Shown here: piece after piece, positions 13,450-20,941 of the stretch
How the letters are laid out: each line of letters opens with the position of its first letter
Numbering within the stretch: the first letter of the stretch is position 1
From: Clostridia bacterium
GTDB taxonomy: Bacteria > Bacillota > Clostridia > Lachnospirales > WQUN01
Length of the DNA stretch: 24,780 nt
Direction: 5' to 3'
NCBI GenBank assembly: GCA_025997155.1
Contig: BNUF01000015.1
Span: 1 to 24,780, forward strand
The notes under the pieces: generated by a model
What the model was told of the DNA's origin: nothing
Seen by the model: the letters and a program-made list of their open reading frames with translations, nothing else
Databases searched by the model: none
Position numbers and translations under genes: made by a program

Positions 13450-15714
13450 ATGAACCTTAACAACATTAAGACGGGCAATAAATTAACTATGGGTTTCGCC
13501 GTTGTTTTAATTCTCGTGACAGTTCTCGTCGTGATGGGAATAAAAAACATTCGGGAAACCGACCAAACCTACAGCGACATTATTAATATAAGCGTCGAGA
13601 GCGCGACGCTTGTGGCGGACGCGACCGAGAGTTTTACGGAAATGCGCCGCGCCGTGAACGCGACGGTAGTCTATATGAGAGCGAACGATTTCGACACGGG
13701 AAAACAGCAGTATAACGCCGCGGAAACCGCAAGGGACACCGTTTTTTCCGATTTGGACGAATACTTAAAACTTCTTGAAGAAAACCAGCTAGTCGCCGAA
13801 GCGGATAAAAACCGCCGCCACGAAGAGGTCGCGAAAATCAAAGAAAGTATAACCACCAGCTATATGCCCGTTTATGAGGATATGTACACCAAACTCTTGG
13901 CGGGCGCGGATACGTCGGCGATAATCGATAATATCAAACAGACCGCGCAGGTGAGCACGGATGTCGCCTCCGGTTTGGCGACTCTCAAAACGCAGATTAA
14001 GCAAACCTATCTCGAAGTCAGCAGCCAGACGACGACAAAAGTGGGCAACACGACGACGACTATGATAATCTCCGCCGTCGCGACTTTGATACTCTCGATT
14101 ATTATCGTCAGAATTCTTACAGGCGCAATCGTTAAACCGGTAAACGCCGTTGTCGTTATGCTTAAAAGAGCCGCGGACGGCGACATAAAATTTGACGCGC
14201 GTTCGAACGCGAGGGACGAAATAGGCGAAATCCGCAACTCGTTGGCGGCGGTTATCGAATCTATAAACTCTCTCGTGAACGGAATCATCAAGACCTCCTC
14301 CGAGCTGGAAAAAGGCGACATTGAAGCTCGTATCGACGACTCGAAATTTAAGGGCGCTTATAAGAACGTCGCGGAGTCGGTGAACGAACTCGCAAAGGGG
14401 CTTATAAGCGACACCATGATGTCTTTGAACTGCGCCGACGCGTTCGCTAAAGGTAATTTCAACGTTAATATACCTGTTCTCCCAGGCAAAAAAATCGTCC
14501 TCACGAACGCTTTTGAAACTCTTAAGCATGGTTTGATTGACGTGGCTAAGGCGATAAACACGATGATTGAGTCCGCGTCTAAGGGCGAACTCGACCGCGA
14601 ACTTCACGCAACCTCCTTTGAGGGGTCGTGGCGCGAAATCGCCGTCTCGCTTAACGACCTTCTTAAAACTGTCGCCGAGCCTGTTAACGAGGCAAGCAGC
14701 GTACTTTCTGAAGTATCGAAGGGCAATCTGTCGGCTGGCGTCAAAGGGCATTACAAAGGCACTTTCGCGGAAATGTCAGATAACATTAACAGCGTCGTTA
14801 GTACGGTGAACTCGTATGTGGGCGAAATTTCGGACACTCTCACAAAAATGTCCAACCAGAATCTGGATTTACGCATAAGCCGCGAGTACATAGGGGATTA
14901 CGCCCCTATCAAGGTTGCGCTTGAAACTATTATCGATACCTTTAACGAACTTATACACAATATCAACCGCGCCGCGGAGCAAGTCGCAATCGGGGCGAGA
15001 ACAATCTCCGAATCGAGTATGGAACTCGCGGGCAACTCGACGCAGCAGGCAAGCGCCGTCGAGGAACTTTCGGCGTCTTTAAGCATTGTCGCGGAGCAAA
15101 CCCAGAGTAACGCGGGGGCGGCGAACAAGGCGAACGAACTCGCGTCCGAGGCGAAAACCACGGGGACAAAGGGCAGCAGCGAGATGAACCATATGCTTAA
15201 ATCGATGGATGAAATCAACGAAGCGTCAAAGAGTATCGGCAAAATCATCAAGGTTATCGACGACATAGCGTTCCAGACAAACCTCCTTGCGCTTAACGCG
15301 GCTGTTGAGGCGGCGCGGGCGGGCGAACACGGAAAAGGGTTCGCGGTTGTCGCGGAGGAAGTCCGCTCGCTTGCGGGAAGAAGTTCTGTCGCGGCTAAGG
15401 AAACCACCGAACTTGTCGAAAACAGTATCCTCAAAACCGACGAGGGCTCAAAAACCGCCGCGCAAACCGCCGAAGCTCTGAACGCAATCATAGCGCAGGT
15501 TGACGATATCTCGCAAATAATAGAACAGGTGTCGAAAGCGTCGAACGAGCAGAACGAAGGTATCGGGCAAATTAACCTGGGAATCAACCAAATCGCTAAC
15601 GCGACCCAAAAGAATACCGCCACGAGCGAAGAATCCGCCGCGTCCGCTCAGGAACTCTCAAGCCAGTCCGAAGTTTTGCGCGGAAGTGTCGCGAGCTTCA
15701 AGTTCAGAAAATAG
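13450..15714 (+). CDS. Methyl-accepting chemotaxis protein, 4HB sensor, multiple HAMP
   Basis: A transmembrane chemoreceptor that controls CheA kinase. 754 residues: TM1 (about 12-31), an extracellular all-helical region fitting a 4-helix-bundle ligand domain (32-203), TM2 (about 204-222), a canonical HAMP (about 222-275), then about five HAMP-like repeats between 280 and 505. Each repeat has the pattern KGN/D/E-hydrophobic followed by a helix (KGDIEARI, KGNFNVNI, KGELDREL, KGNLSAGV, NQNLDLRI). The signalling domain follows with the hairpin tip [30 protein letters not shown] (written in part: tip about 606-635), fully canonical. Glu/Gln/Ala-rich helices on both sides provide methylation sites. 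ATG 13450 has AAAGGA upstream. It begins 32 bases after argS with no clear promoter of its own. Ligand unknown. Confidence 0.94.
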   Translation: MNLNNIKTGNKLTMGFAVVLILVTVLVVMGIKNIRETDQTYSDIINISVESATLVADATESFTEMRRAVNATVVYMRANDFDTGKQQYNAAETARDTVFSDLDEYLKLLEENQLVAEADKNRRHEEVAKIKESITTSYMPVYEDMYTKLLAGADTSAIIDNIKQTAQVSTDVASGLATLKTQIKQTYLEVSSQTTTKVGNTTTTMIISAVATLILSIIIVRILTGAIVKPVNAVVVMLKRAADGDIKFDARSNARDEIGEIRNSLAAVIESINSLVNGIIKTSSELEKGDIEARIDDSKFKGAYKNVAESVNELAKGLISDTMMSLNCADAFAKGNFNVNIPVLPGKKIVLTNAFETLKHGLIDVAKAINTMIESASKGELDRELHATSFEGSWREIAVSLNDLLKTVAEPVNEASSVLSEVSKGNLSAGVKGHYKGTFAEMSDNINSVVSTVNSYVGEISDTLTKMSNQNLDLRISREYIGDYAPIKVALETIIDTFNELIHNINRAAEQVAIGARTISESSMELAGNSTQQASAVEELSASLSIVAEQTQSNAGAANKANELASEAKTTGTKGSSEMNHMLKSMDEINEASKSIGKIIKVIDDIAFQTNLLALNAAVEAARAGEHGKGFAVVAEEVRSLAGRSSVAAKETTELVENSILKTDEGSKTAAQTAEALNAIIAQVDDISQIIEQVSKASNEQNEGIGQINLGINQIANATQKNTATSEESAASAQELSSQSEVLRGSVASFKFRK

Positions 15715-15759
15715 CCGAAAGATAGGGTGGTTTTTACGGTTCAGGAAAAAGGTGAAATT

Positions 15760-15930
15760 ATGACGGACTATCAGTACAAATCAATGGTATATATGGCTTA
15801 CGATAAGGCGAAATCCATCGCGCAAGAAAAGCTAAGCCCCGACGAAGCCGAAAAGTTCCTAGGAGAGTGGCAAGAATGGTACGCCAACATGACAGGTTTA
15901 ACTGCGGGCGAAAGAACTACTAAAAGTTAG
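15760..15930 (+). CDS. Small hypothetical protein, 56 aa
   Basis: Starts MTDYQYKSMVYMAYDKAKSI and is rich in charged residues; it looks like two short amphipathic helices and has no membrane segment or signal peptide. I chose ATG 15760 because AGGTGA lies 4 bases before it; a longer in-frame ATG at 15727 has no good site. It begins 45 bases after the chemoreceptor stop with no terminator between, so it is probably on the same message. Its stop TAG overlaps the ribosome site of the next tiny gene. The MTDYQ-type start resembles small hypothetical proteins I recall from Firmicutes, but I cannot name a family. A role near the chemoreceptor is only a guess from position. Confidence 0.7.
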   Translation: MTDYQYKSMVYMAYDKAKSIAQEKLSPDEAEKFLGEWQEWYANMTGLTAGERTTKS

Positions 15931-15936
15931 GTGGTG
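15929..15936 (+). promoter_or_regulatory. Ribosome site overlapping the upstream stop codon
   Basis: AGGTGGTG begins inside the TAG stop (15928-15930) of the 56-aa gene and lies 5 bases before ATG 15942. The overlap suggests that translation of the 39-aa gene depends on translation of the gene before it. Confidence 0.7.
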
Positions 15937-15941
15937 ATTTT

Positions 15942-16061
15942 ATGACAAATCCTGAACTTTTAACCGTGCTGTTATCCTTGCGGTACGCCGCCGAAAATAC
16001 TACACCAGAAGCTCTTAAAGCTCTGCTTGACGAATTAATCGAAAACGCGAAAAAGAAATAA
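15942..16061 (+). CDS. Tiny hypothetical protein, 39 aa
   Basis: The product reads MTNPELLTVLLSLRYAAENT, then TPEALKALLDELIENAKKK. It looks like two amphipathic helices with a break at NTTPE and a basic end. It has a strong AGGTGGTG site with 5-base spacing and an ATG start, and is followed at once by an intrinsic terminator, as expected for the last gene of a message. No homology is recognised. The good signals on both sides and the acidic/leucine-rich helical composition support a real gene despite the length. Confidence 0.6.
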   Translation: MTNPELLTVLLSLRYAAENTTPEALKALLDELIENAKKK

Positions 16062-16071
16062 ATAACTTAAA

Positions 16072-16100
16072 GGGCGCGGGTTTTTCCCGCGTTCTTTTTT
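16072..16100 (+). terminator. Intrinsic terminator after the tiny gene pair
   Basis: A 9-pair stem (16072-16080 with 16086-16094, two G-U pairs, core GCGGG/CCCGC), loop TTTTT, then six T (16095-16100). It ends the chemoreceptor-small gene message. The ribosome site of the next gene, GGAGG 16101-16105, begins directly after the T-run, so the downstream gene either uses a promoter upstream of this hairpin or depends on read-through. Confidence 0.85.
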
Positions 16101-16105
16101 GGAGG
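16101..16105 (+). promoter_or_regulatory. cdaR-like gene ribosome site
   Basis: GGAGG lies 7 bases before TTG 16113 and supports that unusual start. It directly abuts the T-run of the terminator. Confidence 0.75.
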
Positions 16106-16112
16106 TACGCGC

Positions 16113-17174
16113 TTGAATTTTGCACAAATTTTACAAACGACGATAGACGGGCTTAAATCGTTGACGGGAATTGATTTTGTGGTGTTTGAAGGTTACGGAA
16201 AAGTCGTCGCGGCGACGGAGGATAGTGGGGAGTCGACCGACCTTTTGCCTCTCGCGAAAACGGAGGAAGAGTATATAAAGTCGGAGGATTGCTGGTTTTT
16301 CAAGGTGGCGAACGAAAACACAGTCGAGTATGTTCTGGGGCTTCGGGGAGAAGGCGAGAATATCGTTAAACTTGGGCGGTTGGCGGTGTTTCAGATTCAA
16401 AGCCTTATGCTTGCGTACAAGGAGCGTTTTAACCGCGACAATTTTATACAAAACCTAATTCTGGGGAATTTAGCCGCGCCCGAGCTGTACAATCTCGCAA
16501 AGAAACTGCATATCGACACGGAGGCAAGGCGGGTCGTGTACATAGTCGAAGTCCCCGCCGAACGGAGCGTATATGTCGTTGAGATTCTTAAAAGCATCTT
16601 TCCGCAAAAAAACAAGGATTTTATTATCGTTATAGACGACCGAAACATTGCGCTTGTTAAGGAACTGCGCGAAAAAGACTCTGAAAAACCGGCAAAGAAT
16701 ATTCTGGGTACTATCTCGAGCGAAATTATGATAAAAGTTCGTATAGGAATCGGGAGCGTTATCTGCGAACTCAAGGAGCTTCCGAATTCCTTCGGCGAGG
16801 CGAAAACCGCGCTCGAAATCAGCCGAATCTTCGAACCCGAAAAGAATATCGTAAACGCGGACAAACTCGGAATCGGGCGGCTCGTCCACGGAATCGGCAA
16901 AGACCTTTGCAGGACTTTTGTGAGGGAGATTATGAAAGAGGTCGACCTTGAAAATTTTGACGAGGAGACAATCGTGACAATCCACAAATTTTTTGAAAAC
17001 AACCTGAACGTGTCCGAAACGGCGCGTCAGCTTTATATCCACAGGAACACCCTCGTGTACCGCCTTGACAAACTCCAAAAAATTACGGGGCTTGACTTGC
17101 GGGTTTTTGACGACGCAATCACCTTCAAAATCGCTATGCTTGTGAACCGCTTTATAAACTACAAACTTCAGTAG
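16113..17174 (+). CDS. CdaR/PucR-type helix-turn-helix regulator
   Basis: A 353-residue DNA-binding regulator. The C-terminal 60 residues contain NLNVSETARQLYIHRNTLVY, the PucR-type helix-turn-helix found in CdaR (sugar diacid regulator), PucR and relatives, with the typical RLDKLQKITGLDLR after it. A middle segment (about 155-265, with VRIGIGSVICELKELPNSFGEAKTALE written here only in part) resembles the degenerate GGDEF-like domain of CdaR proteins. The N-terminal part (1-110) may be a small-molecule sensor (GAF-like), not identified with confidence. The TTG start is supported by GGAGG 7 bases upstream. It lies between two chemoreceptor genes, with the second chemoreceptor's promoter overlapping its stop, so a control link to chemotaxis is possible but unproven. 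Effector unknown. Confidence 0.88.
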   Translation: MNFAQILQTTIDGLKSLTGIDFVVFEGYGKVVAATEDSGESTDLLPLAKTEEEYIKSEDCWFFKVANENTVEYVLGLRGEGENIVKLGRLAVFQIQSLMLAYKERFNRDNFIQNLILGNLAAPELYNLAKKLHIDTEARRVVYIVEVPAERSVYVVEILKSIFPQKNKDFIIVIDDRNIALVKELREKDSEKPAKNILGTISSEIMIKVRIGIGSVICELKELPNSFGEAKTALEISRIFEPEKNIVNADKLGIGRLVHGIGKDLCRTFVREIMKEVDLENFDEETIVTIHKFFENNLNVSETARQLYIHRNTLVYRLDKLQKITGLDLRVFDDAITFKIAMLVNRFINYKLQ

Positions 17175-17176
17175 TG

Positions 17177-17205
17177 TTGTTTTTTTCATTTTTTTATGGT
17201 ATAGT
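17177..17205 (+). promoter_or_regulatory. Promoter of the second chemoreceptor
   Basis: TTGTTT (17177-17182), a 17-base T-rich spacer and TATAGT (17200-17205) preceded by ATGG (extended -10). It starts 3 bases after the stop of the CdaR-like gene. The leader is about 22 nt. It is not a sigma-28 (motility) type promoter. Confidence 0.65.
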
Positions 17206-17232
17206 ATGTTCACAATGGGGTGATGCGGAGCT

Positions 17233-19488
17233 ATGGGTAAAAAGTTTTTTTCTATAAACAAGAAAATACTGCTTGTGGTGTTTATTACGGTTATTTTTTG
17301 TTCGTTGTCCGTAAGTATATACAGTTATTTTTCTTTCAGGGATAAATCGATTTCCGATAAGGCGGAGTACGCGCTGGCGGTCGCGGATTCCGTGGCGGTG
17401 GGGCTTAGAGACGCCGAATTCAGAGATATCGGGGTGGTGGAAGAACCCAGCGAATACTACACGAACCTTTCGAAAGAAATCCTTAAAATACAGGAACGCA
17501 CGGGCGTGTACATAATATACGCTATGCGCGAGGAAGGCGATGTATTCAAGTATCTTCTCGCGTCGGACTTCTTCGCGTCGGGACAGTCTTATGAAACGCT
17601 GGTAAACGACTCCTCCCCCGTTTCGGATTACGGCGGCGAGCCTATTATAACGCTTCGCACGGGGCAATCCACGATGACGGATTTATGGTTTCAGCCCGGC
17701 TATGGCTGGCTTGTTTCGGGATTCGCGCCTATATATGACGACGACGGCAAGGTTTACGCGGTTTTCGGCGTGGATATGAACGTCGACGACGTGCTCGCGG
17801 ACGTTCGGGCGTTTCGCAACACAATCATCTGCGTGGTTTTGGGTATCGTCATATTGTCGCTTATTTTGGTGAGCGCGTATTTCCGCAAAAGGGTAATCTC
17901 CCCGATTTACGAGCTGGCGAACGCCGCGGGCAAACTGTCAAAAGGCGATATGGACGCGCATGTCGAAATAAATTCAAATGACGAACTCGGGCTGCTTGCC
18001 GCTAACTTCAACACCTTTGTGGGAATGATGAAGACGCTCGTTTCGGATTTCGGCACAATGTCGTATAGACAGGATTCGGGCGACTTCGAGGCGTATATAG
18101 ACACAAAGGACTACGCGGGGTCGTTTAAGGAAATAGCGAACGGCGTGAACAATATGGTGCGGGGATACGTGACAGTCGTGAGCGAGGTCCTTGCCGCCGT
18201 CTCCTCCTACGGCGGCGGCGTTTTCGGCTTGACTTTGCCGAAATACCCGAAGGAAAAGGCTCTTGCCCACAAGACTATGGAATCTCTTGAGGGATTGCGC
18301 CAAAACCTTATACAGGTGAATAAGATTATATATTCGCAGGTGGAGGCGGTGGCGGCGGGCAACCTGTCGGGACGCGCCGACACGTCTTTGCTTGAGGGCG
18401 AGTGGACAAAAATTCTGACGGGCATAAACGCCCTTCTCGGCGCGGTGTCGACCCCCTTCAACGAAACGACCGCCGTGCTTAATCGCCTGTCGAACGGGGA
18501 TTTCAGCCGCACTGTCGACGGCGACTACAAAGGCGACTTCCTGATTATCAAAAACTCAATCAACAGAACAATCTCAAACATATCTTCATATATATCCGAA
18601 ATTTCGGAGGTTTTGGGGGAGATTTCAAAAAGCCGCCTTAACCGTCAAATCACCCGCGAATATGTGGGGGAATTTTCCGCTATCAAGAAGGATATAAACC
18701 AAATCATAACCGCCCTGAACGGAGTCGTTTCGGAAATCGCGAACGCGGCGGAGGGCGTGGCGGCGGGAGCGTCTATCGTTTCGCAAAGCAGTACGTCCTT
18801 CGCGCAGGGCAATTCGACACAAGCCGCCTCCGTCGCGGAGCTTAACGCGGCGGCAATCCTTATAAGCGCGTTCAGCAAAACCACCTCCGAAAACGTCAGG
18901 GAGGCGGAAGGGTTTTCGGCGTCGTCAAGGGGTAACGCCGACGATTGCCAAAGATACATGGCGGAACTTCTTGCCGCAATGGACGGGATTAACGACTCGT
19001 CGCAAAGTATCTCAAAGGTTATACAGACAATCGAGGATATCGCGTTTCAGACGAACCTCCTTGCGCTAAACGCCTCTGTCGAAGCGTCCCGCGCAGGCGT
19101 ACACGGAGCGGGTTTCGCCGTCGTCGCGCAGGAAGTCCGCGACCTCGCTCTCAAAAGCCGCGGCGCGGTGGACGAAACGGCGGCGTTAATCGAGGAGTCG
19201 GCGCGGCGCGTCGAAGAGGGGGCAAGGCTCGCCGAGACGACAAACGGCGCGGTAGGCGCAATCGTGTACGACACCGCGAAAATCGCCGAAATCATATCCG
19301 CTATTTCAAAGGATTCAAAAGAACAGTCCGAGTCTATGCGCGATTTCACGGGCGGACTCTCCCGAATCTCCGACGTTGTGCAAAAAAATTCCGCCATTTC
19401 CGAGGAATCCGCCGCGTCCTCACAGGAGCTCTCCGCCCAAGCGGAAATTATGCGTAAGCTCGTTGAAATTTTTGTACTAAAAGAATAA
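17233..19488 (+). CDS. Methyl-accepting chemotaxis protein, Cache-like sensor, multiple HAMP
   Basis: 751 residues. TM1 (about 12-33), an extracellular domain (34-195) whose end [20 protein letters not shown] is typical of Cache sensors that bind small organic molecules, TM2 (about 197-216), a canonical HAMP (about 217-272), and about five HAMP-like repeats (275-500; for example [32 protein letters not shown]). The signalling domain ends the protein. Layout and length after TM2 match the first receptor, so the two are paralogues with swapped sensors. The hairpin tip (about 603-632) departs from consensus: [17 protein letters not shown] has Ser for Ala twice and Val623 where Glu is nearly invariant. 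It should still form the receptor hairpin but its coupling to CheA is less certain. Confidence 0.94.
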   Translation: MGKKFFSINKKILLVVFITVIFCSLSVSIYSYFSFRDKSISDKAEYALAVADSVAVGLRDAEFRDIGVVEEPSEYYTNLSKEILKIQERTGVYIIYAMREEGDVFKYLLASDFFASGQSYETLVNDSSPVSDYGGEPIITLRTGQSTMTDLWFQPGYGWLVSGFAPIYDDDGKVYAVFGVDMNVDDVLADVRAFRNTIICVVLGIVILSLILVSAYFRKRVISPIYELANAAGKLSKGDMDAHVEINSNDELGLLAANFNTFVGMMKTLVSDFGTMSYRQDSGDFEAYIDTKDYAGSFKEIANGVNNMVRGYVTVVSEVLAAVSSYGGGVFGLTLPKYPKEKALAHKTMESLEGLRQNLIQVNKIIYSQVEAVAAGNLSGRADTSLLEGEWTKILTGINALLGAVSTPFNETTAVLNRLSNGDFSRTVDGDYKGDFLIIKNSINRTISNISSYISEISEVLGEISKSRLNRQITREYVGEFSAIKKDINQIITALNGVVSEIANAAEGVAAGASIVSQSSTSFAQGNSTQAASVAELNAAAILISAFSKTTSENVREAEGFSASSRGNADDCQRYMAELLAAMDGINDSSQSISKVIQTIEDIAFQTNLLALNASVEASRAGVHGAGFAVVAQEVRDLALKSRGAVDETAALIEESARRVEEGARLAETTNGAVGAIVYDTAKIAEIISAISKDSKEQSESMRDFTGGLSRISDVVQKNSAISEESAASSQELSAQAEIMRKLVEIFVLKE

Positions 19489-19506
19489 AAAAATTTCAAA
19501 AACATA

Positions 19507-19535
19507 TTGACTTTTTTTGTAATATATGGTAATAT
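19507..19535 (+). promoter_or_regulatory. Promoter of the AbrB-type gene
   Basis: TTGACT (19507-19512), a 17-base spacer and TAATAT (19530-19535) preceded by ATGG. An inverted repeat AATATAT-GGTA-ATATATT (19521-19538) covers the -10 and could be an operator. Confidence 0.65.
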
Positions 19536-19538
19536 ATT
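19521..19538. repeat. Inverted repeat over the -10 of the AbrB-type gene
   Basis: Perfect 7-base arms AATATAT (19521-19527) and ATATATT (19532-19538) around GGTA. Position over the -10 and AT-rich composition fit a binding site for a repressor such as the AbrB-type product itself. AT-rich repeats also arise easily by chance, so the regulatory role is only a suggestion. Confidence 0.4.
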
Positions 19539-19558
19539 AGAAAAGGAGGTAAAAATAT

Positions 19559-19843
19559 ATGATGAAATCTACAGGTCTAGTAAAAAGACTAGACGAATTA
19601 GGGAGAATTGTTATTCCGGTAGACATACGCCGTACCTTTGGGCTTCAATCGCCGAGCAAAGATGGCGCGGGCGACTCAATCGAGTTTTTCACCGAAGACG
19701 ATAAAATTATCCTTCGCAAATACCAGCCTGCCGACATATTCACAGGCAGTATGGAAAACTTGGTTGAATACAGAGGCAGAAAAGTATCTAAAGATACTAT
19801 AATCGAACTCGCCGAACTGGCGGACTTGAAGATAGATAAATAA
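19559..19843 (+). CDS. AbrB/SpoVT-type transcriptional regulator
   Basis: A 94-residue DNA-binding protein. The N-terminal swapped-hairpin domain is clear: STGLVKRLDELGRIVIPVDI, then RRTFGL, and DDKIILRKYQP. Family members bind AT-rich DNA as dimers or tetramers and regulate growth-phase genes. Compared with AbrB there are about six extra residues (SPSKDGAG, at about 32-39) in the loop before the IEFF strand. The C-terminal tail (about 60-94) is probably helical and involved in oligomers. AAAGGAGGT lies 9 bases before ATG 19559; a second ATG follows directly. It is a single-gene unit with its own promoter and a strong terminator. Which gene it controls is not visible; autoregulation is likely for the family. 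Confidence 0.92.
   Translation: MMKSTGLVKRLDELGRIVIPVDIRRTFGLQSPSKDGAGDSIEFFTEDDKIILRKYQPADIFTGSMENLVEYRGRKVSKDTIIELAELADLKIDK
19575..19594 (+). repeat. Small inverted repeat in the first codons of the AbrB-type gene
   Basis: GTCTAGT (19575-19581) and ACTAGAC (19588-19594) are perfect complements with loop AAAAAG. It lies about 16 bases after the start codon and could form a hairpin in the mRNA or be a protein site. The rest of the gene is unremarkable here. Confidence 0.4.
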
Positions 19844-19852
19844 ACAAAGGCT

Positions 19853-19877
19853 AACCCCGCCCCCGCGCGGGGTTTTT
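19853..19877 (+). terminator. Intrinsic terminator after the AbrB-type gene
   Basis: Arms AACCCCGC (19853-19860) and GCGGGGTT (19867-19874) form an 8-pair GC-rich stem with a 6-base loop, followed by more T (to 19877). It starts 10 bases after the stop codon. It isolates the AbrB-type gene from the importer cassette. Confidence 0.85.
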
Positions 19878-19882
19878 CTATG

Positions 19883-19911
19883 TTGCATATTATTTGCGAA
19901 TGTGGTAAAAT
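19883..19911 (+). promoter_or_regulatory. Promoter of the ABC importer cassette
   Basis: TTGCAT (19883-19888), a 17-base spacer and TAAAAT (19906-19911) within TGTGGTAAAAT (extended -10). The leader is only about 25 nt, with AAGGA before ATG 19943, so there is no room for a T-box or other riboswitch. Confidence 0.7.
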
Positions 19912-19942
19912 CATTACTGAAGTAAATTTAAGGAATGATTAA

Positions 19943-20932
19943 ATGAAAATCAAGAGAATTTTTGCGCTGATACTTGTTTTAGGGCTTACCGCCTGCGCTA
20001 AACAAACGGCGACAGAGGCGACGCCCGCGGTTTCGTCAACAAAAGTACCCGAAATCGGGATTATTCAGCTAGTCGAACACCCCGCGCTTTCCCTCGCGAG
20101 AGACGGGTTTGTCAAGGCACTCGCCGACAACGGCTATACGGACGGCGCGACCGTGAAACTCAACATTCAGGTGGGTTCGGGCGACACAAGCAACCTTTCG
20201 ACAATTGCCGACCAGTTCGTCGGGAACAAAGTCGACCTGATTTTCGCAATCGCCACTCCCGCCGCGCAGTCCGTCGCGGGGAAAACCCAGACGATTCCCA
20301 TACTCGGCACGGCTATCACGGACTATGAAACGGCGGGGCTTGTGGATTCGATTCAAACGCCCGGGCGAAACGTTTCGGGGACGAGCGATATGAACCCCGT
20401 GACCGACCAGATAGACCTGCTCCTCCAATTCGTCCCCGATTGCGAAACAATCGGATTTTTGTATAACTCAAGCGAGGACAACTCAAAATTCCAAATCGAC
20501 ATCGCAAAGGAATACGCGGAGTCAAAGGGACTTAAATGGAAGGAAATCACCGTCGCGAACTCGAACGACGTTCAGCAGGCGGTTACCTCAATCGTGACGG
20601 ACGTTGACGCAATCTACCTTCCGACAGACAACGTTTTCGCAAGCACGATGCCGACGGTGTACAGCGTCACGGTCGCAAGCAAAACTCCCGTAATCGGCTC
20701 GGAGGCGGCTCACGTCGAAAACGGCGCGCTTGCGACTCTTGGAATCAACTATTACGATATCGGGTATCAGACGGGGCTTATGGCGATTGAAGTTTTGCGC
20801 GGCGGCAAGGACGTTTCGGATATGCCGATACAGTATCCGAAAGATTTTTCATACCTTATAAACGGAGATACGGCGGACGCTCTGGGAATCGCCGTCCCAC
20901 CCGAGCTGGAGCAGTACGTGATAAGAAACTAG
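19943..20932 (+). CDS. ABC importer substrate-binding lipoprotein (TrpX-like)
   Basis: A 329-residue exported lipoprotein: signal peptide KIKRIFALILVLG and lipobox LTAC with the lipidated Cys at 18. The mature part has the two-lobed periplasmic-binding fold of the ABC_sub_bind family (PF04392): IGIIQLVEHPALSLARDGF at the start of lobe 1, then AIATPAAQSV, VSGTSDMNP, IGFLYNSSEDNS and ALATLGINYYDIGYQTG. This family includes TrpX, linked to tryptophan uptake in some Firmicutes, but many members have no known ligand; here no tryptophan-responsive leader is present, so the substrate is open. It is the first gene of a five-gene cassette containing the permease and ATPase. Ten bases separate it from the next gene. 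Confidence 0.93.
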   Translation: MKIKRIFALILVLGLTACAKQTATEATPAVSSTKVPEIGIIQLVEHPALSLARDGFVKALADNGYTDGATVKLNIQVGSGDTSNLSTIADQFVGNKVDLIFAIATPAAQSVAGKTQTIPILGTAITDYETAGLVDSIQTPGRNVSGTSDMNPVTDQIDLLLQFVPDCETIGFLYNSSEDNSKFQIDIAKEYAESKGLKWKEITVANSNDVQQAVTSIVTDVDAIYLPTDNVFASTMPTVYSVTVASKTPVIGSEAAHVENGALATLGINYYDIGYQTGLMAIEVLRGGKDVSDMPIQYPKDFSYLINGDTADALGIAVPPELEQYVIRN

Positions 20933-20941
20933 GTAGATTGT

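Noticed and set aside
13789..14751. Long minus-strand open frame of 320 codons opposite the first chemoreceptor
   Set aside because: The opposite strand has full chemoreceptor motifs; this frame has no ribosome site or recognisable domain.
19875..19942. Tryptophan-responsive leader (T-box or trp attenuator) before the TrpX-like gene
   Set aside because: The predicted leader is about 25 nt with no structure or Trp codons. The tryptophan assignment of the importer is therefore not supported.
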